A stretch of DNA of 64,000 nucleotides from PALSA-1004 sp963829085. Its GTDB lineage: Bacteria > Pseudomonadota > Gammaproteobacteria > Burkholderiales > SG8-41. The position numbers were made by a program, and so were the translations under genes. Under the pieces are notes generated by a model. The model saw only the letters and a program-made list of their open reading frames with translations. It had not been told where the DNA came from and did not search any database. The DNA lies in NCBI GenBank assembly GCA_963829085.1, contig CAWHHJ010000015.1:124001-188000 (forward strand), given 5' to 3'. Shown here piece after piece: positions 54,307-63,425 of this stretch; positions within the stretch are counted from its first letter, which is position 1, and the number at the start of each line of letters is the position of its first letter.

Positions 54307-54828
54307 TCAACGGCTGCTAACGAATAATGAAACGCCGTCCGCGCGCAGCGACGTCGTAGCGCCGTCGACCGATGTGACACGAAGACCCGAAGGCTCGACT
54401 GTGGCGCTAAACCCCCAGTCTTCTCTATAGACCGAGAGCTTGACCCGTCCCTGAAACGTCGGACCCTGCGCACCGAAAGGATGACAGTCCTCCGCATACC
54501 ACTCGAGTTCGAATGGTTTGTCGGGAACTAAGGCACCAGCAACTAGAGGTTCGCCATTCACTGAAACGGTTGTAGCTGGACCACAGCGCGACGGTGGTCG
54601 CGGATCTGTCCAGCGTAAGGGCAACGCATCGCTGTCAAGTGCAGGCACTAAAAAGGCGTTAAGGATGAAAGGCGACACATCGAGGGGCGGGAGAGGCGAT
54701 ACATGCAGAGGCGGAAGAGGCTCAGCAGCAGTCGAGGCCCGATCCGTTCGCATGCAGCCCGATGGCAGCATGACGGCAAAACCAACGGTCAGAGCGAGCC
54801 AAAGCGTGCGAGTCAAGCGATGAGGCAT
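54307..54828 (-). CDS. Putative lipoprotein
   Basis: 173 residues from ATG 54828. MPHRLTRTLWLALTVGFAVM then LPSGC is a lipobox signal with Cys at +1. A Pro/Leu/Ser repeat follows (PLPPLHVSPLPPLDVSPF), then a beta-rich domain with one further cysteine pair (SRCGPAT, EDCHPFG). The motif LPPLHVSP/LPPLDVSP is a short tandem duplication. Outer or inner membrane location cannot be told. It precedes the 53806 gene on the same strand. Confidence 0.65.
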   Translation of the reverse strand: MPHRLTRTLWLALTVGFAVMLPSGCMRTDRASTAAEPLPPLHVSPLPPLDVSPFILNAFLVPALDSDALPLRWTDPRPPSRCGPATTVSVNGEPLVAGALVPDKPFELEWYAEDCHPFGAQGPTFQGRVKLSVYREDWGFSATVEPSGLRVTSVDGATTSLRADGVSLFVSSR

Positions 54829-55152
54829 GGAGCCTGTAAGTGTGAGCGTCATATCATGCGCATGTTCGTGCATATCTGCTTTGTACATAGCGTCCCTGTG
54901 TAATAAGTGAAGACGGTCTAACAACGTTGGTGTAACTGAGATGCCCAACGTTTGCTTCGTGCATGCTAAAAAGAACTCGGCAGGGTCAGCAATCAGCCAG
55001 ATGATCTAGGACTATCGGCGCATACGTAACGCAGCCCGGTTGAGTTAACGATGGCGTGCCCGTTCCAGGGTGCGATCGGCCGAACTCAAGATGTTTCAGC
55101 GCTCCGGGAAGGCGCACGAAGGACTGCACAGCGCACAATTGCAGTGCTTGAA
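54829..55152. other. Spacer with no supported gene
   Basis: About 320 bp. Promoter region of the lipoprotein gene expected; nothing else recognised. Confidence 0.3.
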
Positions 55153-55365
55153 TCAGTACGCAGTGATGTGCTCCTCGGGGAGCTTCGCCTGATTGATGTA
55201 CAGCGTGGGGAAGTACGCGACCATCGCCGTCGTCGTTCGGATCTGCGCTTCTTCCATCACCGGATCATGCACCGCGGCCTGGGAGCCGGAGCGCATCCAT
55301 AGCCCCGCGCCGAGCATAAAAACAGCAACCGTAGCGATTATGCCAACGTGATAACGCCGGCGCAT
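55153..55365 (-). CDS. Small anchored protein
   Basis: 70 residues from ATG 55365 (the frame extends to TTG 55416). MRRRYHVGIIATVAVFMLGA gives an N-terminal membrane helix; the tail VAYFPTLYINQAKLPEEH is outside the membrane. Possible relative of 53806. Function unknown. Confidence 0.45.
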   Translation of the reverse strand: MRRRYHVGIIATVAVFMLGAGLWMRSGSQAAVHDPVMEEAQIRTTTAMVAYFPTLYINQAKLPEEHITAY

Positions 55366-55416
55366 CGTGGCAGAGCGGGCGTTTCGTTTGTATAGCGTGG
55401 GTCGGGACGCTGACAA

Positions 55417-55851
55417 GGTGCGTACGAGCTCTCACTGTGGTCCCTTTACATGATGGTGCGCACGAGATACGAGCACCTATCGTGCCAGAGCTGCGAAATA
55501 AATTCGGTTTCAACGATCTCTCGGCTTGAGTCGCTGCTCGAGCTGCGTAACTCGCAGCCGAAGCGTTCGTTGACTGTTCTTTGTAGTCAATATTCTATGA
55601 AAGAAAATTTCTAATGCTCATGACGCCCGAGCGGAGCGCGCATGGCGACGACGATGTGCAATACGAATGTCCAAACCGCTTGGATTGGCGATGCGGGATA
55701 TTAGGTGAGCGACCGCAGCAGCCGCATCATCGGTTCAGATGATGCGTTTACGAGCGTCACCACGTAGAGCGTGGTTGCCTGCTTTGCCCTGCTCGGACAC
55801 AGTGCCGCCGTTGCGCACGCCGCTCGGCGGTCATTCAGAAGACGGCGCGTG
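55417..55851. other. Spacer, possible trace of an RRM-like gene
   Basis: About 435 bp. The segment CTCGAGCTGCGTAACTCGCA and following CCGAAGCGTTCGTTGACT (near 55540-55580) resembles DNA just before the RRM-like remnant at 9432. Too short to call a gene. Confidence 0.3.
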
Positions 55852-57015
55852 TCAGGAGCTCAGAACAGGCTGCTGCGGGGTCCGGATTGGCGGCGTTGAG
55901 TTCTGCAACAGGCGCAGCAGGTCCGCCTGGCGGGGCGTTTCAGTCTTGGAGAACATACGCTGCAAGTGCGTGCGCACAGTGGGCTCAGTGATGCCGAGAA
56001 TGTCGGCCGCTTCTTTCGCGCCTAGCCCTTGGGCAAGCGCGAGCAGTACACGAAGCTCGCCGCCAGTCAGCTTATAAAGCCTCGCAAATGCCTCGCCTGG
56101 CATGAGCGGCGCATCGACGGGATCCTGCATGAACACGGCGACCGATGCGGCAAACGGAGCAGCAATGTTCCGGCGCTGACCGCCACTGAGCGGAAGTAGC
56201 GTAGCTATATAGCCGGCGCCGTACGCATCGGGGATCGCCAGGGAGTGTTGGCTCATTTCCGTATGGCTCTCATCACGTGCCGCGTGCTCAATTGCATTCG
56301 ATAAGGCCTCGCGGGCTGCGACATCCGAGGGACAAAGCCGGTTATTAACGATGCGAATTGAGTTGCCGGCTTTGACCTGACGCTCGGCCGTGGCATTCAT
56401 GTAAACGACGTGGCCATCGCGTGCCGCAAGGAAAACGCCCGCTAAAAGTCCATCAAGCGTCTTTTCGAGCATCTCGGACCTCAATGCCCTGATATCGAGC
56501 GCATCCGAGATCGTAAGTGCGCGGCACACGTGTGGAGACAGCAGCTTGAACAGGTCGAGCTCCGGCTCCTGGTAGTGCAAGGCGTTTCGGCCGCGAGAGA
56601 CATGCATGGAAGCCATGCGGCCGCCGGTGCGCAAGGCCGGAAACCAGATTATGTCCGCAATCCCGAACGGTTGTAAGACTTCTTGCGAGAATCGACTTCC
56701 TGACAGCGCCGAGGGCTCCATAGAGAGACACTTGACGTCGCCGACATTCGAGACCATATCGGCAGCTGCCATCGGGCTTTCTGCGTAGTGCTTGCCGAGC
56801 TCCTGCAAAAATTCTGGCTCGTATCGAAGACGAACAACTGGTCATTCTGCACCTGCCGCACATCATGTACGCAAATTCCACCCGCAGGTCCTATCACACA
56901 GCTCCGCGATGCTGCGACACGTGTCCGGCCAATGCTGAGGATTAAGCGCGCAGTCATAAATCGCGCCGATGGTGTCCGATAAGGTCTGCGCAGATAGTCT
57001 GTCCAAGCCCATCAT
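55852..57015 (-). pseudogene. LuxR-family regulator, frameshifted
   Basis: ATG 57015 gives MMGLDRLSAQTLSDTIGAIY and DCALNPQHWPDTCRSIAELC, the usual start of PAS-like LuxR regulators. Shifts near 56885 and 56835 move through GGICVHDVRQVQNDQLFVF to EPEFLQELGKHYAESPMAAA, after which the frame is open to 55852. The end holds the LuxR helix-turn-helix: LTGGELRVLLALAQGLGAKE, AADILGITEPTVRTHLQRMF. Repaired length about 387 residues, normal for the family. Two or more indels. Confidence 0.75.
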
Positions 57016-57550
57016 GCTGGGCCTGCGGCGCGCCAGGAATGCGATACGTGGCGCGAGACATCGTATGTCGAGCAGGGCAGTAACACGATAACGACTAGTC
57101 TGAAAAATCGATACACGAGCAACCCTAACTCAGGAGAAGGCGAAGACGCTTGATAGCATGATTTCGGCATATCTCGTAATTTCGCTCGATTCTTACCCGT
57201 TTCTTAGCGGATCGGATGATTATGACGCATAGGAATAGCTCGCCAACACAGCGACACGTAGATGCACATGAACCAAGAAATCGTAAACGAGCGCAAAACT
57301 GGCTACTCAACCATGCAGAGCCTCATGGCAGTAGCGCGCAGGCGTTATATGGGTGGCGGGAGGCTGCAAGCCGTAGTCTCGGGCTAGCGATGCAGCCCTT
57401 CATACAGAGCTTCTCAAACTGCAAGCAGATGCCGTTAGAACTGGCGTCGATATGTGAAGCAGGTTATCTGAATTGCTGCCTGGCTAGCCCCGATTGAGCG
57501 TACCCGTCGGCGCCGGATTGCACCGCTTTACCCTGTAAGTCGTATGCGAT
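57016..57550. other. Spacer with no supported gene
   Basis: About 535 bp between the LuxR start and the hydrolase end. A plus-strand frame at 57216-57497 is not supported by motif or ribosome site. Confidence 0.3.
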
Positions 57551-58332
57551 CTAATCACCGAGGAAATCCTGTATCAATGCGTTCACCTGCTGCGCCATCT
57601 CCATATGAACGAAGTGTCCGGCGCCGGAGACAATTTCGATACGTGCGTGCGGGGCGTATTCGTGAACGCGTTCGAGCCATGCTGAGCTTTGCCCTGCTTG
57701 CAGTGACCCGCGCTTTAGCGTTGTGGATCCATGTATGTGCTCTGGATCACCATCAGCGGCACCTGCACCGCCGCGAGAGCGGCGTTCATGTGCTGCGCGT
57801 CCCAGCGCGAAATACGTGGAAAGAGCGCCGAGCCGATTTCGTCCGGCAGTTGGCGCGCACGCTCGATAATTTCGTCGCTGCGATCGAAGGGCAGCGGAAA
57901 CATATCGCGGAAGAAGTCCTCGGAGAATGTGCGGAATCCTTTTGCTGCAATCTTTTCGCGGGTTCTCAGTTCAGCCACCTCCGGATCTCCGCTTCCGGTG
58001 AGACTGCCGTCGACGAGCACGAGACCGGCTACTGCTGCCGGCCGCTGGCATGCCGCTTCGAGCACGACGCGGCACCCCATGCTGTGCCCCGCCAGAACCG
58101 CGGGCGCAAGTCGAAGTGCCTCGACAAGTTGCGCGACGTCGGCGCCATAAGTCTCTATCGAGCAGTCCTGCGGCTTGCCCGGCGTGTATCCGTGCCCGCG
58201 CAGATCGCACGTCAGAACGCGATGACGGTCGCTCAGCGCTTCGACCTGCGCGGCCCAGTCCGTGTGATCGCACGCGAAGCCGTGAACGAGCACTAGCGAA
58301 GGTGATCCATCTCCACTAAGTTCGTAATGCAT
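57551..58332 (-). pseudogene. Alpha/beta hydrolase, frameshifted near the C-terminus
   Basis: ATG 58332 gives MHYELSGDGSPSLVLVHGFA (oxyanion HG), CDLRGHGYTPG and LAGHSMGCRVVLEAACQRPA (nucleophile Ser). The first frame ends at 57715; a one-base shift near 57725 continues LKRGSLQAGQSSAWLERVHE and GAGHFVHMEMAQQVNALIQD with the catalytic His and a stop at 57551. With repair it is a normal 260-residue hydrolase. The substrate is unknown. Confidence 0.75.
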
Positions 58333-58347
58333 CTTTATGACCGCATG

Positions 58348-58614
58348 TCAGTGCGGATGCGGTCGTGTCTTGCGCCTGCGTTCTCCCTCGGCAACGATGT
58401 TGATTGCTTTATCGAGATCGGTCGCGGCTGTCATGAAGCCGGTTTGATACGCACGGCTGTCATCTCCGCTCTTGGGTGCGGGACAAATCGATTTCACATC
58501 GCGCAAAAACGCAGCGGCGGCCTCAGGCGTCACCAGTGACACAGCGGATGTGATGAACCGTGTAAGTGCATCAGTCCTCCCCCTGAGAAACTCTATTTGT
58601 TCGTCTTTAGTCAT
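58348..58614 (-). CDS. Small helical hypothetical protein
   Basis: 88 residues from ATG 58614 with CCGAGG upstream. MTKDEQIEFLRGRTDALTRF, then LVTPEAAAAFLRDVKSICPA read as helices with a polar end. It lies 15 bp before the hydrolase start on the same strand and is probably cotranscribed. No family recognised. Confidence 0.6.
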   Translation of the reverse strand: MTKDEQIEFLRGRTDALTRFITSAVSLVTPEAAAAFLRDVKSICPAPKSGDDSRAYQTGFMTAATDLDKAINIVAEGERRRKTRPHPH

Positions 58615-58650
58615 CGCAGCCTCGGGGCACGTTGTGGCCTATCATAGGCT

Positions 58651-58932
58651 TTGTATCCGGCAGAAAGGGCGGCATGCGAAAAGTTCCTGTACTCGCGCTA
58701 CTCGTCATATAGCAAGGGGTGCACGAGCAGCGTGGACGAAGCCAGCGAGAGTGAGGCGGGAAATAGTTACGTCGACGGCGCCACCGTCATTCGTTCGGGC
58801 GATAGCGTCGCAATGTGGGAACTAGCCGGCTACAGAATCGTCCGCGACGTTGTTACCCGGCGAGCCGTCTCAGTAAGTCTTCACGTTGACTGTGAGCATT
58901 GCAACGTTACGCGCGTCGCTCAATCACCATGA
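58651..58932 (+). pseudogene. Adhesin_E-type domain fragment
   Basis: SYVDGATVIRSGDSVAMWEL and AGYRIV match the adhesin E pattern and the copy at 20770, and similarity includes the preceding SVDEASESEAG (SLDKGQRERAG there). The signal peptide is not visible and the C-terminus overlaps the end of the hybrid kinase by 26 bp. Probably decayed; it could be a truncated secreted protein. Confidence 0.45.
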
Positions 58933-61102
58933 TTGGCTTACGCCCGATCTTGTGCAAGACCGCATTGAGAGTGGTTAACTCCGCTGGCTTGACCAGGTGC
59001 GCATCGAACCCGGCGTCCATGGCGCGTCGCACGTCTTCAGACTGGCCGTAACCGGTCATGGCGACGAGCGATATACGCTGCTGATATCGGTGCCTTATCT
59101 GGCGAGCGATCTCGTAGCCGTCCATGCCTGGCATACCGATGTCCAACAACACTACATGAGGCAAGTCTTGCGTAATGGCACGCAAAGCCGCTGGACCGTC
59201 GGCGGCGACGTCCACAGTATGGCCTTCGATGCGTAACAACATTTGAAGAGAGATCCGCGCATCCAGGTTATCGTCCACGACTAGAATGTTCAGGGCCGAA
59301 GCCACTGACTTCTCGTTTGGTGTAAGCGAAGTTCGTTGTGCCGGCGGATCTGACAGAGGTAGCTTCACGGTAAACGTAGAGCCCTTGCCTAGTCCGGCGC
59401 TGGACACCGATATGGTACCCGCTTGCATCTCGACCAGGCGCTTCACCAGCGTCAGGCCAAGCCCAAGACCACCTCTGCGATGCAAACTCTTGTCGGCCTG
59501 GTAGAACAGATGGAATATGGCCGCGCGATCTTCATCCCTGAGGCCGGCGCCGGTATCTGCCACCCGCAGCACAGCGCTTCCTGCTGCTTTGATCACGGCA
59601 ATGTCGATGCAGCCGCCAGCCGGCGTGTAGGTAATCGCATTCGACAACAGGTTTGTCACGACCTGCTCGAGCCGCGCACGGTCGCCCTGAACGGCAACTG
59701 ATTCCTCACACTGAATGGCAATACGGTGGGAGTCGCAGCGGCCGCTCGCTTGCATCGCGGCAAGTGCCGCCCGGGTGACCTCGCACAAATCGACGGCTGT
59801 GATCTCGAGACGGATTTTTCCCGCCACGACGCGCCCGACGTCCAGCAAATCGTCGACTAAACGCGTGAGTTGCTCCGTCTGGCGGCGAATGATAGCGTGG
59901 ACGCTGTTGCGGCTTTCGAGTGGCAATTCCGGCCGGTTCAGTAACATCGCTGCGTTACTGACGGCACTCAATGGGTTCCGCAGTTCGTGCCCGAGCATGG
60001 CAAGGAATTCATCTTTCGCCCGGTCGGCCGCCATCAGTATGGATTGTTCACGCTCAACGAGTTGTGCACGCTCACGCAGCGCGGCTGACGCTTCGCTTAA
60101 GGCTTGCGCGACATCCCGCACCTCTAGAATGCCGGCATTCTTAGCGGTGCTCGAGGGCTCATGACCGGCGCCGATTGAGCGCGCTGCTGTGGCAAGTGCC
60201 GCGATCGGCACCGCGATACCGAGTCCGTATACATATGCGAGCGATACCGCCAGCCCAATGGTGATTGCTGCGCCAATGCCGAATAGCCCGGCAGCTCGAT
60301 ACGCGGCCGCGTTCACTTCGGCGATAGGAATATCCAGGCCCACGCTCCAATTGGTGAGCTCCGATGTCTTATGAGCAGAGAATGTGTCGTTGCCTTCCCC
60401 GGTCGGGCCACGGAACCATCCTTCACGTGTCGCCCGCACCGCAGCGCGGAAAGCATCGCTTGCGAATTCGGTAGGCGCGCGAGGCGGGAGTCTGGCGATA
60501 AAGTGTCCGTTCTCGTCGACCAGTCCCATCACCCAAGCGGCAGGAAGGTGTTGTGACTCAATCAACCTCACAAATGCTTGCGGGTCAACCACTGCGCTCA
60601 AAACATAGGCGACCGCGTCACCGCGCATAACCGGTAATCGAATAGGCACCACGTAAGCGTCGGTCGTCCGTCCCAAGTTGATGTTGCCGGCGACCGCCTG
60701 GCGGGTCGACACGACCCGTCGCACACTTTCGAGATCGAGGACGTTTGGCAGATTGCCGTTCAGGGGAAGATTCGTGTGAACGACTTGTTGGCCGGATGGC
60801 AGCGCAAGGTGAACGCTCTGCCAGGCAGGCTGCGATTTGACAAAGCGTTGCGCTTCGTTCCGAAAGGCAGCCAGGTCGCCCGTTTCAAGACTCTTAGAAG
60901 CTGCCAACCCGCTCAGGGAGAGTAGGTGCCCCCGAATCTCAGCGTCCACGGCAGTCATGAACGCGCGATTTCGATCTATCGCGCCGCGAGTCAATGCCTC
61001 GCGTTCGTAGTTCACCAGCATCGCGCCCAGTAGAAGGCAGAGCACAATCGGCGGCAACGCGGCGGCGAGGGTCAGCTGAACGAGCTTTGAACGCAGATCC
61101 AT
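58907..61102 (-). CDS. Membrane hybrid histidine kinase with dCache-like sensor
   Basis: 731 residues from ATG 61102; ATG 61138 and the frame to 61165 are alternatives. Two membrane helices (LTLAAALPPIVLCLLLGAML and GLFGIGAAITIGLAVSLAYV) flank an extracytoplasmic domain with a Cache-like layout (LSGLAASKSLETGDLAAFRN, AYVVPIRLPVMRG). HAMP-like linker and coiled coil, HisKA box MLGHELRNPLSAVSNAA (His near 371), N box NLLSNAITYTPAGG, G boxes DTGAGL and GGLGLGLTLVKR, then REC with VVDDN, VVLLDIGMPGMDG (Asp near 652) and HLVKPAE. All catalytic residues are present. Likely phosphorelay start; partner not seen. Confidence 0.9.
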   Translation of the reverse strand: MDLRSKLVQLTLAAALPPIVLCLLLGAMLVNYEREALTRGAIDRNRAFMTAVDAEIRGHLLSLSGLAASKSLETGDLAAFRNEAQRFVKSQPAWQSVHLALPSGQQVVHTNLPLNGNLPNVLDLESVRRVVSTRQAVAGNINLGRTTDAYVVPIRLPVMRGDAVAYVLSAVVDPQAFVRLIESQHLPAAWVMGLVDENGHFIARLPPRAPTEFASDAFRAAVRATREGWFRGPTGEGNDTFSAHKTSELTNWSVGLDIPIAEVNAAAYRAAGLFGIGAAITIGLAVSLAYVYGLGIAVPIAALATAARSIGAGHEPSSTAKNAGILEVRDVAQALSEASAALRERAQLVEREQSILMAADRAKDEFLAMLGHELRNPLSAVSNAAMLLNRPELPLESRNSVHAIIRRQTEQLTRLVDDLLDVGRVVAGKIRLEITAVDLCEVTRAALAAMQASGRCDSHRIAIQCEESVAVQGDRARLEQVVTNLLSNAITYTPAGGCIDIAVIKAAGSAVLRVADTGAGLRDEDRAAIFHLFYQADKSLHRRGGLGLGLTLVKRLVEMQAGTISVSSAGLGKGSTFTVKLPLSDPPAQRTSLTPNEKSVASALNILVVDDNLDARISLQMLLRIEGHTVDVAADGPAALRAITQDLPHVVLLDIGMPGMDGYEIARQIRHRYQQRISLVAMTGYGQSEDVRRAMDAGFDAHLVKPAELTTLNAVLHKIGRKPIMVIERRA

Positions 61103-61138
61103 TAAGTGGCATTCATGCTTGTTAAGATGCCGGGTCAT

Positions 61139-61452
61139 TGTACTGAACCAATCCCTCGTGAGCAAAAACGGGACATGACGACGGAATTGAGCTTGGCCTA
61201 AAGGAGTATTGCTTATGCGACGCCTTTATGTCAGCACTGTGTCTGTAACACTGATACGTGCGTGCGACTCGCGCGCTGCTGGTATGACCGCCACGCAGGC
61301 AGGCAGTGATGGCGATGGGAGTTCGGCTCCGGCACTTACTTTGCGCCAGAGACGCTTGCGCTCACTAGATGGCAAGCGGCAAACGCCCGGTTGATCCGTT
61401 GCCACGACGCCGCTAGGAAACGCGCATAATCGAAGCGTACGCGGGAGGGAGG
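61139..61452. other. Intergenic region, one weak small ORF
   Basis: About 310 bp between divergent genes. An ATG at 61215 with AAAGGAGTATTG upstream opens 59 residues (MRRLYVSTVSVTLIRACDSR at the start, lipobox-like), but the rest does not look like protein. Possibly the remnant of a secreted protein. Confidence 0.3.
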
Positions 61453-62445
61453 ATGATTAATCGACGCAAGCTGCTGTTTGCCCTTGGCGCAGGGATCGTC
61501 TTGCCTCCGTCCACATCATTCGCTCAACAGCAGGGCAAAGTTTGGCGCATCGGTTTTCTTGCGGGTCGCCAACTCGAGTTTGTCGACTCCGACAATTACT
61601 ACGGTCCCTTTCGGCAGGGAATGCGCGAGCTCGGATATGTCGAGGGCAAGAACCTCAGTATTGAATGGCGTTCGGCCGCCGGAAACGACGATCGCCTTGC
61701 CTTCCTTGCGAGCGAGTTGGTAACTCTTAAAGTGGACGTTATCGTGGTGGCTGGCAGCCCGGCAACGAGCGCCGCTCAAAAAGCCACCCACACAATCCCC
61801 ATCGTGATGGGGAACATCGCTGACCCGGTCGAGAGCGGATTCGTCAGAACCCTCGCACGGCCTGGAACCAACGTGACCGGGGTGTCGAGTATGAGTGCGG
61901 ACGTTAGCATCAAGCAGCTCGAGATGCTGATCAACATGGTGCCGCAACTTTCGCGCGTAGCTGTACTAATGAATCCGTCGAACATCGGGAACTTGAGAAC
62001 TGTCGAGCGAGTGAATGCAGCCGCGTACAAGCGCGATGTGCACATTTTGCGTGCAGAAGCTAAGACGGCGCGAGACATTGGCGATGCATTTTCGTTTATA
62101 CGCCAGCAACGTGCGGGAGCGCTCATCGTGGCGCTTGATTCGGTTTTTACCCAGGAGAAGTCCCAGATCGCCGCGTTAATCGCCAAATATCAATTACCGT
62201 CGATAGCTCCGGACGGGATGTATCCGGAAGCTGGTGTTCTGATGAGTTACGGTCCAAGCATCGGCGAGCAGTACCGGCACGCTGCGACATATGTTCACAA
62301 GATTCTCAAAGGAGCTAATCCTGCGAATCTGCCCGTGGAGCAGCCCACGAAATTCGAACTTGTGATCAATCGCAGGACTGCCAATGCATTGGGGCTCAAG
62401 GTGCCACAAGCACTGTTGACAAGCGCCGACAAGGTGATCGAGTGA
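61453..62445 (+). CDS. ABC-type solute-binding protein (ABC_sub_bind), copy 1
   Basis: 330 residues from ATG 61453 with GGGAGGGAGG. MINRRKLLFALGAGIVLPPS is a Tat-like or Sec signal; then WRIGFLAG, FRQGMRELGYVEGKNLSIEW, VAGSPATSAAQKAT, TIPIVMGNIADPVESGFVRT and LARPGTNVTGVSS, the hallmarks of the ABC substrate-binding family PF04392. The C-terminal NRRTANALGLKVPQALL is the usual end. Periplasmic receptor; ligand unknown. First of three tandem copies with 4-bp overlaps. Confidence 0.9.
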   Translation: MINRRKLLFALGAGIVLPPSTSFAQQQGKVWRIGFLAGRQLEFVDSDNYYGPFRQGMRELGYVEGKNLSIEWRSAAGNDDRLAFLASELVTLKVDVIVVAGSPATSAAQKATHTIPIVMGNIADPVESGFVRTLARPGTNVTGVSSMSADVSIKQLEMLINMVPQLSRVAVLMNPSNIGNLRTVERVNAAAYKRDVHILRAEAKTARDIGDAFSFIRQQRAGALIVALDSVFTQEKSQIAALIAKYQLPSIAPDGMYPEAGVLMSYGPSIGEQYRHAATYVHKILKGANPANLPVEQPTKFELVINRRTANALGLKVPQALLTSADKVIE

Positions 62446-63425
62446 TCACGCGGCGCCAGTTCATCGCAATAGGTGCCTACTCACTGACAGTGCCGCTCGA
62501 TGCGGTCAGTCAACAACCAAACAAACTGTGGCGCATCGGTTTCCTGTCTCCGTTCCCCTCCAACAACGATGTGCAGTTCGAAGAGTTCAAGCCTCGATTG
62601 CGCGAGCTTGGCCACGTCGAAGGCAAGACCATCACGATCGACTATGTGTCCGCCGAAGGAAAATACGAAAGGCTGCCGGCGCTGGCTGCCGAACTCGTGC
62701 GTCGCAAAGTGGACATTATCCTCGCCGCCGGCGGCACTCCGTCCGCGACCGCTGCCAAAGACGCTACGCGGACCATTCCAATTGTATTCGTGGGTGTGGC
62801 TGATCCCGTCGGTCAACAGCTCGTTACCAATCTCGCACGGCCTGGAGGAAATGTAACGGGCATGTCCAGCCAGCAACGCGAAACCGCAGTCAAATATCTT
62901 GCGCTGCTGAAAGAAATCGATCCCGGCGCCAAGCGAATCGCTGTTCTGTCCAATCCAAGCAATTCATCGCTGCCTTCGGTAATCCGCGAGATGCAGAAAG
63001 CGGCGAAAACGCTACAGTTGGAAATGTCTGTCGTTAATGCAGCGACGCCCGGTGACTTCGAGCGTGCGTTTGCCGAGATCGCGAAGATACGGCCCGCTGG
63101 CGTGGCGATCGTTACGGACACGCTATTCAACAGTCAAGCCGCACGTCTGGCGACGCTCGCCGCGAAGTATCAGTTAGCCACGATGGGCGGCACGAGCGCT
63201 ACGCCGGATAACGGAGGATTGATGAGCTATGGCGCGAACCGCCCCGACTTGATCCGCCGCGCTACCATTCTTGTGGACAAAATTCTCAAGGGAGCGAAGC
63301 CCGGCGATCTGCCGGTCGAGCAGCCAACAAAGATCGAGCTTGTCATCAATCTCAAAACCGCTAAGGCGCTCGGCATCACGGTCCCGCAGTCGATCTTGCT
63401 CCGTGCAGACAAGGTGATCGAGTGA
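62442..63425 (+). CDS. ABC-type solute-binding protein (ABC_sub_bind), copy 2
   Basis: 327 residues from GTG 62442, overlapping copy 1 by 4 bp (GTGA). MITRRQFIAIGAYSLTVPLD signal, WRIGFLSPFPSN, LRELGHVEGKTITIDYVSAE, ARPGGNVTGMSS and LKTAKALGITVPQSILLRAD. Same family as copy 1, clearly diverged, so an old tandem duplication. No permease or ATPase gene lies within the window; they may follow beyond 64 kb. Confidence 0.9.
   Translation: MITRRQFIAIGAYSLTVPLDAVSQQPNKLWRIGFLSPFPSNNDVQFEEFKPRLRELGHVEGKTITIDYVSAEGKYERLPALAAELVRRKVDIILAAGGTPSATAAKDATRTIPIVFVGVADPVGQQLVTNLARPGGNVTGMSSQQRETAVKYLALLKEIDPGAKRIAVLSNPSNSSLPSVIREMQKAAKTLQLEMSVVNAATPGDFERAFAEIAKIRPAGVAIVTDTLFNSQAARLATLAAKYQLATMGGTSATPDNGGLMSYGANRPDLIRRATILVDKILKGAKPGDLPVEQPTKIELVINLKTAKALGITVPQSILLRADKVIE

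Noticed and set aside
57216..57497. 93-residue plus-strand frame
   Set aside because: No ribosome site, no motif and composition unlike the neighbouring genes.
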